From positions 23,349,421-23,413,420 of the forward strand of contig CAMZMU010000075.1 in assembly GCA_947311845.1 (NCBI GenBank): DNA of 64,000 bases, written 5' to 3'. Positions 23,454-36,297 of the stretch are shown here, in pieces (the first letter of the stretch is position 1; each line of letters begins with the position of its first letter). The notes under the pieces were generated by a model, which was not told the DNA's origin, did not search any database, and saw nothing but the letters and a program-made list of their open reading frames with translations. The DNA is from Poa pratensis. Taxonomy: Eukaryota > Streptophyta > Magnoliopsida > Poales > Poaceae. A program made the position numbers and the translations under genes.

Positions 23454-23700
23454 CTATTGTTTCATTAGATCAATAGGAACAATGTTTTTTGTCTGCCTAA
23501 CATTTTTTTTGTCTTTACGCTTTAATCTGTCCTTGCAGTACTTATCTGGCAGTTCTGATATGTCGATGTGAGTGAGCACTATAAGGACATGGGTACAAAC
23601 AATGCCATCTTTCTCGAACTTACCACTGATGCATATAAAATTCTCATATAGGGTATTAACAAGCACCACATACTAACATGCTTGTCAACCTCTTCCACAT
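23454..23700 (-). pseudogene. FAR1/FHY3 or MULE transposase SWIM-domain fragment
   Basis: The minus strand encodes GKFEKDGIVCTHVLIVLTH followed by ISELPDKYCKDRLKRKDKK. This matches the end of the SWIM zinc finger and the following segment of FAR1-related proteins and their MULE transposase relatives, in which a CxC...CxH motif precedes a conserved PxxY(I/F)xxRW segment. Here the first Cys pair is degraded and the conserved Trp after the basic segment is replaced. No other part of the protein is visible nearby. I call it a remnant; whether it came from a host gene or a transposon cannot be decided here. Confidence 0.65.
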
Positions 23701-24544
23701 GTAGTTTTATCTAAAACATGTTGTTTCTTTAATATGTAGAACATCTTGTTGTTGTAAATGGGCCCAGGTTGTAGCTCAACCTCAGTCGGTTGTAGTGTGG
23801 TTGAGTGGTTCTGTTGTCCTTATAGTCGAGTAATTTTAAGAAATAAACTTATTTGTCTACGTTTTATTGTAAAATAAGGGCAAACAACAATTTTTATATG
23901 CTATTTTTTGTGAATTGTTTGATCATCCGAGGGATGGAAAGACTTGCATGCTTCATAGTAGATTTAGCTTGAAATGTTTGCAGTTGCACATTGTCACCCT
24001 GAGTTCTTGCACAATATTCATGACTTATTATTGATGGCACCTGAACATAATAGTTCACTTTTGATTAGCCACACCTTTTTCCTTCTATACTTTTGTTGTA
24101 ATTCTAATAATCTTCACACCTAAGTTAGTTGAAGTGTGAACAACATGTAGCTCTAATAGCCCGAGTTCCTATCTAAGATTCCACACAATCACCCCAGATA
24201 CCTGGAGATAGAGATTTGTAAATTCAGAAAATTAATCATGCCTGGATTTTTACTTCAGTTTTTCCTTTTTCCTAAGACGGGGATACGTGCTAAAGCATGA
24301 AGGAAGATGTTGACGTTGGAGGAACGAAATCTACAAAAGAAGAAGCACATGGGAGGTAGATGACGGTGAACAATTGAAGATGGGGAGGGGGTGCTGTGTG
24401 GAGGCGCACAGGAAGCAGATCTGAATACTGGTGAGTGTAGGGTTACGTGCAGGAATTTTAAAATTTTTGTCTTACATAACCGCCAAGATCTATGAAGACA
24501 TGATGCAACCCATAATGCTAGATCCACAATACTCACAAACACTG
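23701..24544. other. Unassigned stretch
   Basis: No coding or repeat feature can be supported. The sequence is AT-rich. Confidence 0.35.
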
Positions 24545-26515
24545 TTGCGGAAGATCTTGTGAGTTTGTCGATGATGTTTTCGGTGGAGCCTGATGAAGAT
24601 TCTCACAGCCACGTCGGGAGGCGAGAATATTGTCGATTCTCTTGTGAGGATCACACGTGCAATCCCTCTTCTAGTATCTACGCATCCACTGCGCCAATCC
24701 GTCAGCGCTCCGCCGTCTAGAGCTCCGGCGCCGACGAAGAGAGACAGCCTTTTGGCGTAGTATAAGTGGTAGATCTAATTAACTAGTTTAGATCTATATG
24801 AGACTAGAGAATTGTTTCTCAACACATGAGATCTATAGAGATAGAAAAGCCACAGAGGCAATATTGGGTATATCTCTCCCTAGGGGGGGAGTATATATAG
24901 TGGGATCAAGGGGTAGGGGGCTTCCCCAACCCCATGGTGCGACGGCCCTAGGGGGTCCAGCCGGATCCCCTTGTGGTTCGGTTGGAAACTCCTAGTCCAA
25001 CTAGGAGCCCCCTACTCCTTTTTCCCTTTTATCCCTTTAATTAAATAGACTTTCTAAAATCAATTAATGAAGCAAAGGAAAGAGGGGGGAGGTGGTGCGC
25101 CGGCCTATGTGGGCCTGGGACCCATCCGGCTGGCCCCACCCATGGTTCGGCTCAGCCCTAGGGCTCCCCGTCCCCTCCCGACACTTCCTCCTTCCTGGTA
25201 TTCCTCCGAAACTCTTCCGGAACCAAATATACTCTATAGATAAAATCATCGACTCTATCCACTGATGTCAGAAACACTTCCCGGCATCTCGGAACATCCC
25301 ATGTTCGTCATATTTCTCTCATAAGGCTTTCAGCCATATACCCGCATTATATGCCTCTCATGATAACTTCGCAGGAACACCTCCAATTCACATCGGAGTT
25401 GTTTCTGTGACATCGGAATGACTCCGACCACTTCTCATAACCACTATTATTACAAAATAATCTCAATTAAAGATTGACAACAGCTTAAGCGTGTGACTCG
25501 GAATGTTCGGTAACACACAGACATGCCCAGAGTACTTACCGGACAATAACCAGCATCAGGACCATAGACGTCCATATTGGCTCCTGTGTGTTCACGAATT
25601 AACGATGGGACCTTTTTTGTTTCTCGTTACGCTAATCCCCTTAGCTACACGATACCAATGATATCACGAGATGAGACAATGTGCTCTTGTGTGATCAAAC
25701 CATTCGATCACTACACATATAAACTCGCACCGATATCATTCTCTTTTCTCATTCGTATCCCCGATATCCTGTGATAAATCACACTGTGTCTGGCCAGACG
25801 ATTAGGTGGCATCGGTGATACTGAGATGGCCTACAGGATGTATCTCTCCATCACCTGGAGGAGTAAGTACCATTTTTGAATAATCTCAGTTCTATTACAC
25901 ACTTTAGGTTACACCCAAAAGCAATTACGGCAACACGTTAGATGACGATCAAAGCGTAAGTGTTAAATGTGCGGTCACTAGATGTTGGTAGCAACAGGAG
26001 GGGGAAGCGGCAACATAGAGGCTTAAAAATGACAAATTGTTAAGAGAAAACAAACACAAACCATTATACAAATGGCTCAAAAATCCTGGCTAAAGTAGGA
26101 GTCTAGACCGAAGCCCCCCAGGTACGTAGCCAACACAGCATACAAGTAGACATGCCACCGCCACACATACAAATCCCAACATGGATACAGCTAACAAAAA
26201 CTCTATTACCACTTGCTAACTTCATCTGTGACGATTTTTCTCTTAGGAAGATCATACAATTGGGTAGGTTCGAACAATTGTCATTCCGACAATATACTCT
26301 TATACTTGTTTGACTTATACAAAGTTCATGATCAGGAAAACGTGATCATCTAACAACAAGATAAGCTAATCTTAGATACAAGACTAGAAACACTTGGTTT
26401 TGTCTATATCTCTACACGTGCTTTGGAGGTTCTCCTTTGAATACTCACTATTCAATTGCCAAAGCAGTTATAGCATAAAGATATAAATATTAATAATAAA
26501 CTTGGAGATACAACA
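24545..26515 (-). mobile_element. Degenerate antisense LTR, Angela/WIS-like (Copia)
   Basis: Read on the minus strand, the order of short phrases follows Angela/WIS-type LTRs: an AT-rich start near 26500, a region with ACACGTG-type words, a block near 25540 reading GGAGCCAATATGGACG then GGTTATTGTCCGG, and a GC-rich promoter-like section near 24900-25150. The similarity is from memory and diverged. The LTR crosses the boundary of the duplicated block at 25666, so its right part is shared with 1-850. Confidence 0.45.
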
Positions 26516-26519
26516 ACGA

Positions 26520-28336
26520 GGAGGATGGTCAAGTTGGAGGACTAGTACCGCACTTAGTTCATGGTGGGGTATCAATTCTCCAGTATGCTGATGATACAAT
26601 ATTGTTTCTAGAGCATGACCTCGCGAAAACCGTGAACATGAAATTAATATTGTCTTTTTTGAACAACTATCAGGATTAAAAAATTATTTCCACAAAAGTG
26701 AGTTGTACTGTTTTGGCAAAGCAGTTGATGATCAAAATGAGTATCGAAATATTTTTGGCTGTGAGCTAGGATCACTTCCATTTAAATATCTTGGTATTCC
26801 TATTCATTACAGAAAGCTCCTTAATAAAGAGTGGAAACCGGTTGAGGATCGTTTCGAGCGGAAACTAGGATCCTGGGAGGCTAAGATGTTGTCATACGGA
26901 GATCGTCTTATGCTTATTAATTCAGTTTTGACTAGCTTGCCAATGTTTCTCCTATCCTTTTTTGAAATACCTAAGGGGGTTCGTAAAAGATTGGATTATT
27001 ACCGTTCTCGCTTTTTCTGGCAAAGTGACCAGCAGAAGCGAAAATATAGACTCACTAAGTGGAATGTGGTATGTAGACCAAAGGATCAAGGGGGGCTCGG
27101 TATAGAAGTTTTAGAGACTAAGAATAAATGTTTATTGTCTAAATGGTTGTTCAAGTTACTTCATCAAGAAGGTATGTGGCAGGAGCTTTTAACTAATAAG
27201 TATTTGAGTGACAAAACGTTGTTTCAAGTTCAAGTTAAGCCAACAGATTCACCTTTCTGGAAGGGTTTGATGGGAGTTAAGGATGATTTTTTAAAGTATG
27301 GATCCTTTGTAATTGGGGATGGACACCAAACCTGGTTTTGGGAGGATGTGTGGATGGGAGATACTTCACTTGCGCAACAGTACCCATCCTTATACAACAT
27401 TGCTTCAAATAAAAATTCAACAGTCGCGGCTGTTTTTGAAACTACTCCTATTAACTTGCCTTTCAGGAGACACTTGGTAGCTAATGTACGTGAGTCCTGG
27501 TTTCATTTAGTTGAGCGTCTTATGCGTGTACACTTGACGAATGAACAAGATCGCTTTAGATGGAGATTAACACAAACGGGTGTGTTCTCTGTTAAATCTT
27601 ATTATGCCAAACTTATTAATGGCCACACAAGATACCTGCGGAAGTATCTGTGGAAATTGAAGGTTCCTTTGAAGATCAGGATCTTTTTATGGTTCTTGCA
27701 CAAAAAAGAGTTGTTAACTAAGGATAATTTGATCAAGCGGAGATGGATTGGATGTAAGAAATGTGTTTCCTGTGATGCAGACGAGTCTGTTGAGCATCTG
27801 TTTATCTCTTGTCCTTTTGCTCGTGATATTTGGCGTCTGGTTCACTTCACTTTCAATATTTACCCACCGACTAGTGTAGCGAATTTGTTTGGCTCTTGGT
27901 TGAATGGGATTGATACGAAGACAAAAGAGCGCATTAGGATTGGTGTTGCGGCCGTCCTATGGACAATCTGGAACTGTCGTAATGACGTGGTTTTTAATAA
28001 GACATCATGTACTCATTATTTGCAGGTTATCAACAAGGCCACCTACTGGATCCACATGTGGTCTTATCTTCTGCCTGCGGAGCAGCGTGGACTCATGGAT
28101 TCAGGATGTACTCGAATGATGATGGTCGTACGGGCTATCTTCTGCCGGGTGGGTGGCTACATCCTAAGAGAATAGATGGATAGAGCTTTGTTTAAGTGGT
28201 TGATTTTTGTATCCACCTTGTGTGATCCTTGAATTGTAACCGCATGATTTCTTGATACTTGATAATAAATGCGGCGGCTGGGTGCATCGTTTTAATGCAG
28301 AGGCCGGGGAACCGCACCCCCTTTTCTAAAAAAAAA
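26520..28336 (+). mobile_element. 5'-truncated LINE, copy 2
   Basis: Same element as 855-2670. The YADDT motif lies near 26580-26600, and the A tail at 28328-28336 follows the conserved LINE 3' end. A frame break remains near 26650. Confidence 0.85.
26703..28175 (+). pseudogene. LINE reverse transcriptase C-terminus and zf-RVT domain (490-residue frame)
   Basis: An open frame of 490 residues covers the reverse transcriptase after the active site (SLPFKYLGIPIHYRKL, then a conserved LSYGDRLMLINSVLTSLP segment) and the zf-RVT domain (VPLKIRIFLWFLHKKELLTK, CKKCVSC, HLFISCPFARDIW). It starts only because the real ORF2 is truncated upstream and frameshifted near 26650, so it lacks the endonuclease and the catalytic core in frame. 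This is a fragment of a retrotransposon polyprotein with no host function implied. Confidence 0.85.
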
Positions 28337-29362
28337 CGGTGAGTACCCCCACCGCCCCTGGTGTGGAAAATTCTGCATCCTTCGTTTTCCCCTTTGCATT
28401 CATGACAGATCAGAGAGAAAATGGCCCGATTGGAGGGGATTCGTTCTTTTTTGTCGTTTAGTTGTAGTAGGTTCTGTTAAGTTCCTTAGTTATGAGATGT
28501 CTACTATTTCTTTCCTAGGCCTAGGCTGCGACTTTTGACTTCTTTCATTGTACCCCTTTCGTGTAACAAAAACTAGCAAAGCCTACCAAGACCAGAAGCC
28601 CAATAAAAAACAAAAACAAGTCCAATAAACTGCTAAAACAACAAACAATTAAAACAAAACCCCACTAAAAATAATAAGGGGAAAAGGGGGCTGGGGATCG
28701 ACCCATGACCTACATGATGTCAGCGTACCAAGAATTCTCCGTCAACCGAACGTCTCAAGATATTTTTGCCTATTGTTTCTTTGCGGCCTATTTAAAGAAT
28801 TAACGGCTTTTGTGTCGCTTTACCTTCAAATAGAAAAACACCGGTATTCACTAGAAAAAGGCCAACATTTTAAAAGGTTTGTCACGCGTGTTTGTTATCT
28901 CGCCAAGTGGCGGTTTCTCCTTCCGCAAATAATTTATATTGTATCTGCATGCTCGTCAAGTGTCGCAAGAGAAAAAAGTGGGGGATGAGGATGTGAGAGA
29001 GAGCACACATGCCTCGAGCTAATTGTACCCAAAAACACCATGTAAAATTAGAGCACACAGGTTCACGAGAAACCCTTCTCTTTCCCGCAACCCATCTATT
29101 GGCGACAACAACGACACCAAAGGCCCTGTGAGCACCCTCTTTTCATCTTTGAGATCATCTTTTTCATATTTCACATGCAGTGTTAAACAGTGGACCACGT
29201 ACACCTCAGCTCTCACCTCGACCAATCTTCCCCTGACCACAAGCGATCACGGACTTCTCTTGAACACGCCCAAATCAGGCCGCGCGCTTTAATCTATACA
29301 AGACGCTACGTACGTACCTACATCCATTCTCTCAGCTCCGTCCTCCCACAGACATCCGAGAC
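28337..29362. other. Intergenic and upstream region of the STE20-type kinase, copy 2
   Basis: Same content as 2671-3696: no recognisable gene, and probable promoter and leader in the last ~350 bases. Confidence 0.4.
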
Positions 29363-30904
29363 ATGGCAGATGTCGACGCGGGTTCTGGCGGCGAAGTGAA
29401 GTACCCGCTCAACCCAGAGTCCTACCGCCTTCTCTGCAAGATCGGCAGCGGCGTGAGCGCCGTCGTGTACAAGGCCGCGTGCCTGCCGCTCGGCTCGGCG
29501 CCGGTGGCCATAAAGGCAATCGACCTGGAGCGCTCCCGCGCCAACCTCGAGGACGTGTGGCGTGAGGCCAAGGCGATGGCGCTGCTGTCGCACGCCAACG
29601 TGCTGCGCGCGCACTGCTCCTTCACGGTCGGCAGCCACCTGTGGGTGGTCATGCCGTTCATGGCCGCCGGATCGCTGCACTCCATCCTGGCGCACGGGTT
29701 CCCCGACGGTCTCCCGGAGCCGTGCATCGCGGTCGTGCTCAAGGAGACGCTCCGCGCGCTGTGCTACCTTCACGAGCAGGGCCGGATCCACCGCGACATC
29801 AAGGCCGGGAACGTGCTGGTGGACGCCGACGGCTCCGTCAAGCTCGCCGACTTCGGCGTGTCCGCGTCCATATACGAGACCCCGCGTGCCGCGGCATCCT
29901 CCTTGTCTAGTCCCTTGATCCACGCGCCTCAGGTCGTGCTCGGTTCTTCTTCCTACTTCAGCGAGATGGCAGGGACGCCGTACTGGATGGCGCCGGAGGT
30001 GATCCACTCGCACGTCGGCTACGGCATCAAGGCGGACATCTGGTCCTTCGGCATCACGGCCCTCGAGCTCGCGCACGGCCGGCCACCGCTCTCTCACCTG
30101 CCGCCGTCCAAGTCGATGCTGCTGAGGATCACGAGTCGTGCCCGACTGGAGGACGCCGAGAACTCAAAGAAGAAAAAGTTCTCCAAGGCGTTCAAAGACA
30201 TGGTGTCCTCTTGCCTCTGCCAAGAGCCGGCCAAGCGGCCGTCCGCTGAGAAGCTTCTCCGGCACCCCTTCTTCAAAGGCTGCCGCTCCAAGGACTACCT
30301 CGTCCGCAACGTCCTCAGCAGCGTGCCGAGCATCGAGGAACGGTGCCAGGACGTCACGAGCTTCTGCGGCTGTACCGCAGGGGGCGCGCGGTGCGTGTCA
30401 CCATGCCAGGGCCAGGCCAGCATCGTCAAGAACCGCCGCATGAGCGGCTGGAACTTCAACGCAAAGGAAGATGCGGAGAGCTTCGAGGAGCTCGATCTGA
30501 CCGAGACGGCAGCACGGCGTTTCCTTCCATTCGATGACGAATGCCAGGTGCTCGAGCAAGCTTGCGAAGGCGGCGTCGGAGACGATGAAGACAAGGGAAT
30601 ACGTCCGCAAGTTGATCGAGAAACCGAGGAGGAGTTTGGTGGCGTGAAAGGGGTGGTGGTTCCACATCTGATGACTATCTTGGGGAGCCTCGAGCTGCAG
30701 AAAAGAGTGCTGGAGCAAGAGTTCGTAGGCGGCTGCTATCACCTCGACGGTAAGTGCTGCCGCGAGACGACGGCAAGGGAGGAGATGCTACTTGCATACG
30801 TGCGCCAGCTCGAGGAGAGGGTGGGAGTGCTGACCTTGGAGGTGGAGGAGGAAATCACCAGGAACGCCCATCTGGAAGAGGTTCTCCGCGAGAGGGCTGC
30901 CTGA
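29363..30904 (+). CDS. STE20/GCK-type Ser/Thr kinase, BLUS1-like (SPAK/OSR1 group), copy 2
   Basis: Intronless frame of 513 residues, identical in protein to the copy at 3697. Domain order: short N-terminus, protein kinase domain (about 21-310) with Lys51, Asp145 in HRDIKAGN and DFG Asp163, then a C-terminal regulatory region rich in acidic residues with a coiled coil at about 476-513. Members of this group phosphorylate Ser/Thr targets in the cytosol; BLUS1 links phototropins to the guard-cell proton pump. That role is inferred for the group, not shown here. The next gene toward higher coordinates on the opposite strand is another kinase, but the two belong to unrelated families and are separated by nearly 10 kb of transposons. 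Confidence 0.93.
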   Translation: MADVDAGSGGEVKYPLNPESYRLLCKIGSGVSAVVYKAACLPLGSAPVAIKAIDLERSRANLEDVWREAKAMALLSHANVLRAHCSFTVGSHLWVVMPFMAAGSLHSILAHGFPDGLPEPCIAVVLKETLRALCYLHEQGRIHRDIKAGNVLVDADGSVKLADFGVSASIYETPRAAASSLSSPLIHAPQVVLGSSSYFSEMAGTPYWMAPEVIHSHVGYGIKADIWSFGITALELAHGRPPLSHLPPSKSMLLRITSRARLEDAENSKKKKFSKAFKDMVSSCLCQEPAKRPSAEKLLRHPFFKGCRSKDYLVRNVLSSVPSIEERCQDVTSFCGCTAGGARCVSPCQGQASIVKNRRMSGWNFNAKEDAESFEELDLTETAARRFLPFDDECQVLEQACEGGVGDDEDKGIRPQVDRETEEEFGGVKGVVVPHLMTILGSLELQKRVLEQEFVGGCYHLDGKCCRETTAREEMLLAYVRQLEERVGVLTLEVEEEITRNAHLEEVLRERAA

Positions 30905-30995
30905 TCAAGATTTTGGACATTTTGTGGGTACCTACATATAACCTGCAGTCGTCCACTTCGTTTGCGGGTGCATATCCGTGTATCTGGACTGTTGT

Positions 30996-31228
30996 AAATA
31001 CGGAGTGGCATCAATGTAACCCCCCAGAAGTATCGATACAACCTCCAGTTTATAGTTGAGCATATTACCGACGACCATTGGTGAGATGTGGGAGGTTGAC
31101 CCATAAATATAATCTCGCTTTTGTCATAGTTGATTTTGAGTCCTGACATTCCTCCAAACACATCAATAGAATCTTCAAATGGGTAATTTCCATATCATCA
31201 TTTTGAATAAGGATCAAAGCGTCATCCA
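30996..31228 (-). mobile_element. Antisense LINE, part 3' of the Copia insertion, copy 2
   Basis: Counterpart of 5330-5562, with DDALILIQ and SGLKINYDKSEIIFMG encoded on the minus strand. It is continued at 36455 beyond the Copia element. Confidence 0.8.
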
Positions 31229-31380
31229 TGTTAGAGATGTAAACAGATATACCGTATTGGTATGGTGTAGTACACCACCCAATACGGTACCCACATGTAC
31301 GCCACGGTGAGGGCTTTTCTCACCCATATATAACACGTACCCGAGCCCCGAGAGGGGTATCGTTTCCGCCTACGTCGATA
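31229..31380 (+). repeat. Copia 5' LTR (152 bp), copy 2
   Basis: Starts TGTTAGAGATG and ends GTCGATA, directly followed by the primer-binding site TGGTATCAGAGCC. Confidence 0.93.
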
Positions 31381-31653
31381 TGGTATCAGAGCCTACCTCT
31401 TCCCTAACCTAGCCGCCGAACGATCCTCTACGTACAACCGCCGCCGCTGTCCGAGCTTCACCTCGGCCGCCGCCGCCTCCAAAAACCTACACCTAGCCGC
31501 CGCCGCTGCAAAACCACAACCAAAAACACAAACACAAACCTGCCGCCGCCGCAATCTTGCCGCTGCCGCACATCACAAACCAAAACCCTAAAAACCTACA
31601 TCAAAAACCAGCTGCCGCCGCACTTACACCCAAAACTCCTTGCTTCCGCACCC

Positions 31654-34600
31654 ATGGCGTCCTCCTCCTCATCGATGCCCTCTGTTGCCGCTTAGCTTGG
31701 AGCCCCTCCGTCCCAGAAACTCATGCGCGGGAACTTCTTGTTCTGGAAGACCCTTGTCTTCCCTGCCCTCTGCGGTGCCCAGGTGACCAGGCTCCTCGAT
31801 GGCAGTGATCGCGCCCCTGCAAAGACAATTGAGATTGAAGATGCAGAGAAGAGGAAGAAAAGGATCCCAAACCCGGACTATGCTGCATGGATTGCACGTG
31901 ATCAAGCCGTTCTGAGCTACCTCATCAATTCGTTCTCCCCCGACATCCTTGCACACGCTGTTGGTCTGGAGACATCCGAATCTGTTTGGGCTGTCATCTC
32001 TGGTATGTTTTCCACCCAGTCTTTAGCAAAGGTGAATCACCTTCGTGGACAACTCAATAACACAAAGAAGAACTCTCTCATGGCTGCACAATATTTTGCT
32101 AAGATGAAAGGTTTTAGTTCAGAACTAGTTTCTCTTGGCAAGGAAATAGATGATGGTGAACTTGTTGGATACATTCTTAATGGACTAGATGGGTCATAGA
32201 ACAATGTTGTTGCAGCTGTTCATGGCAATTCAAACACTACCCCAGATGAACTTTATGATCAGATTTATGCTCATGATATCCGTCAGACCATGCTCTAGGA
32301 ATCGGGTGATTCTTTCACCTCTTCTGTTAACCTTGCTCGCCGTGGCCGCTCTCGTGGTGACCCTGGCCGAGCCGATGATGACCATGGCAGCCGCCGTTGA
32401 GATGATGATCGTGGCAGCCGCCGCAGAGATGATGATCGTGATCGCGGCTATCGCGGTCGCACCGATGACAGAGATGGTGGCCGCCGAGGTGATGGTGGCT
32501 GCCGCCGAGACCGTGATGGTGATCGTCGCATCGATGGTCGCCGTGATGATGGTGGGCGTGGCCGTCGCGGCCGTGATGATTGTGGTCGTTGCCATGATCG
32601 TGCCCCCACACCCTATGTTGACATCACTTGCCAGATTTGCAAAATCCATGGCCATCCAGCTAGTGATTGCTGGTGGCGCTATCAGGGTGACCGTGATGAT
32701 TCTGATGATGAAACTGATCACAAAGACAAGATTGCAAATGTTGCCTCTTATGGTGTTGACACAAACTGGTACCCAGATACTGGTGCCACTGATCATATCA
32801 CAGGTGAGTTGAGCAAGTTGTCTACACATGAGAGGTACCACGGCCGCGAGCACGTTCACACCACCAATGGTCATGGTATGGCAATTTCTCATGTTGGTCA
32901 TTCTGTTTTGCATACCCCAAATAGTTCTTTGCATCTTAATAATGTTCTACATGTTCCAAGTACATCCAAAAATCTATTATCTGTTCATAAACTCACACTT
33001 GATAATGATGTGTTCATCGAGTTTCATCTCTTCTTCTTTTTGATCAAGGACCAGGCAACAAGGATGGTTCTGTTTGAGGGTCCCTGCCATGGCGGGCTGT
33101 ATCCTCTAGTGCCTATCTCTTGCAGGTCTTTCAAGCAAACCTTTATCACAATAAAGTCGTCGTCTTCTACGTGGCATCGTCGCCTGGGCCATCCCTCTTC
33201 GTTTGTGGTGCAACAAATCATTAGGAAAAATGAACTCTCTCATACACCTGAAATAAATGCTCATATTTGTGGTGCTTGTCAACTAGCTAAGATTCATAAG
33301 TTGCCATATCCCATCTCCACCAGTGTCTCCACTGTTCCATTGGAACAAGTGTTTTCTGATGTATGGGGTCCTGCACCAGCCTTAGTTGGCAAACATTTAT
33401 ATTATGTAAGCTTCATTGATGATTATAGCAAGTTCACATGGATTTACCTGCTTAATAATCGTTCTGATGTTTATCAAGTTTTTCTCAATTTCCAACAGTT
33501 TATTGAACGAAAATTTGATAGAAACATCAAAACCATGCAAACTGATTGGGGTGGTGAATATGAAAAACTCCATACTTTCTTTCAAAAAGTTGGCATATCC
33601 CATCATGTTTCATGCCCTCATGCTCCTCATCAAAATGGTTCTGCAGAAAGAAAACACCGTCATATTGTTGAGGTTGGGTTGTCTCTTTTAGCCAATGCCT
33701 CCATGCCTCTAAAATTATGGGATGAAGCATTCCTCACAGCCACCTTCCTCATCAACTTACTCCCTAGCAAAGTTATAAATTTCGACACTCCTGTAGAGCG
33801 CCTCATGCATACAAAACCCAACTATACTTATCTTCGTGTGTTTGGCTGTGCTTGCTGGCCTAACCTTCGACCTTACAACAAACGTAAACTTGCCTTTCGT
33901 TCCAAACGTTGTGTGTTTCTTGGTTATAGCCCCATTCACAAAGGAGTTAAATGCCTTGATATATCTATAGGACATGTCTATGTGTCTAGAGATATTGTTT
34001 TTGATGAGAATATTTTTCCCTTTGCTGCTTTACATCCCAATGCTGGCAGGCATCTTCGCCATGAAATTCTCTTACTCCCAAAAGACACTCCCTCTCACAC
34101 ATCAAATATTGGGGATGCACAAACACATGATCACATGCCTTTGCCTATTATGCTACTTGTTACTAACCATGACTAGGAAAACATAGAACCAGATGATGTT
34201 GATGATGTTGCTTCAGATTATGCACACACTGAAGAAAATTTGACTAAAAACGGACCAGAAATAGAGTCAGAAGAACAGGAAACATTCTCTGCCTCCACAC
34301 CGCTACAGGACAATGGCGCGCAATCCCATGCTGATCCGACATCTGCCTCAAGTCCTGGGGGCTCCAATCCCGGAGAAGATTCACCACTCGCGTCACCCAC
34401 CGCGTCGACTGCGGTGTCGTCGTCTGCGTCACGGGGGGACAAGTCCCCTGTCGCCTCCCCACGCGCGTCGTCCGTGTCGCCTAGCGCCACGTCGGAGACA
34501 GTGACGTCCCCTGCCGCATCCACCACCGATGCGCGCCAACCAGAATCGGCCACGTCGCCGTCTGCAATGGCATCTTCTGCCGCGGACGGCCCCGGCTCGC

Positions 34601-36286
34601 TCGGATCCTCTGCGGATACAGCTGCTGCGTCTTCGCCTGCTGCTGGTGTTAGAACACGACTCCAATAAGGTATTAAAAATCCAAAACAATTCAAAGATGG
34701 TACAGTTCGTTATAGTACAAAAGGCCGCACTGTGCGGTATGGTCTTCTTTCTTCTATAGGTGAACCGTGTTCCCTCGCTGAAGCTCTTGATCATCCCAAA
34801 TGGCGTCAAGCCATGAAAGAAGAATATGATGCTCTTATAAATAACAAGACATGGCACCTTGTCCCTCCTCGCTCCACCAAAAACCTGATTGACTGCAAAT
34901 GGGTTTATCGCATCAAGCATCTCTCAGATGGTACTATTGATAGATACAAAGCTCGCCTTGTTGCAAAGGGCTTCAAGCAAAGGTGCGGCATTGACTATGA
35001 AGATACTTTTAGCCATGTTGTCAAGGCAGCCACTATTCACACTGTGTTAACAGTCTCAGTCTCTCGTGGTTGGAGCTTACGGCAGCTTGATGTTAAGAAT
35101 GTGTTTTTACATGGTGTTCTGGAAGAGGAGGTTTGCATGCGACAACCACCAGGTTTTGAAAATCCCAATGCTCCCCATCACATTTGATAAAGCTCTATAT
35201 GGTCTTAAGCAAGCTCCCCGTGCATGGTTCTCTCGGTTAAGTTCCAAGCTGCATGATCTTGGTTTTATACCCTCTAAAGCTGATACATCCTTATTTCTTT
35301 ATCACAAGTCAGACATTATCATTTATCTTCTCATTTATGTTGATGACATCATTGTTACAAGTTCATCAGATCAGGCAATTACAATATTGTTAAAGGAGCT
35401 AAACATCCACTTTGCTATGAAGGACCTCGGTGATCTACACTTTTTCTTGGGTATTGAAGTAACAAAATTTTCAGATGGTCTTCTTCTAACTCAAACAAAG
35501 TATGCAACAGATTTTTTGACAAAGGCTGGTATGAGAGATTGTAAGCCTGCACCCACACCTTTATCATCTACAGATAAATTTTCCTTGACCACAGGTGAGC
35601 CTCTTGGCCCCGAAGATAGCACACGTTATCGAAGTATTTTTGGGTGCCCTCCAATACCTTACACTAACACGGCCGGATTTTTCTTTTTCGGTTAATAAAG
35701 TTTGCCAATATCTTCATGCTCCTATGACATCTCACTGGTCAGCTGTTAAGAGAATTTTGAGATATGTTAGTTAAACTGTAAAACTTGGTATCTCTTTTCA
35801 AAGATCTACCTCTACACTGTTGAGTGCATTCTCAGATGCAGATTGGACTGGATGTCCAGATGACAGGCGTTCCACAGAGGGTTTACCATCTTTGTTGGAC
35901 CAAATTTGGTCTTCTGGAATGCCAGAAAGCAAGCTACAGTCTCAAGGTCAAGTACAGAAGCTGAATACAAATCACTTGGAAATGCTACAACTGAGCTCAT
36001 TTGGGTTGAAGCTCTTCTTCAGGAACTTGGGGTAAAACTGAATGAAAAACCATGTTTATGGTGTGATAATCTGGGTGCTACTTACTTGTCTGCAAATCCA
36101 GTGTTTCATGCCCGCACAAAACACATAGAGATTGATTTTCACTTTGTTCGTGAAAGAGTTGCAAGCAAAAATCTGGAGATTAAGTTTATATCAAGCAAAG
36201 ATCAAGTTGCTGACGGGTTTACGAAAGCTCTTCATGTTGGTAGTCCTCATGAGTTTAGGCGTAATCTAAATCTGCTACCAGTTTAG
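31654..36286 (+). pseudogene. Copia gag-pol polyprotein remnant, copy 2
   Basis: The frame runs from the ATG at 31654 through gag, protease, integrase and the first half of reverse transcriptase without the early frameshift seen in copy 1. Premature stops matching those of copy 1 remain, for example at 31693, 32197 and 34174. A frameshift in reverse transcriptase near 35183 separates [10 protein letters not shown] from YVDD. Another lies near 35640, and a further one, specific to this copy, lies in RNase H near 35877 (one G fewer than copy 1). Most stops look like C-to-T changes of Gln or Arg codons. The element can supply no full polyprotein. Confidence 0.93.
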
Positions 36287-36297
36287 AATAAGGGGGC

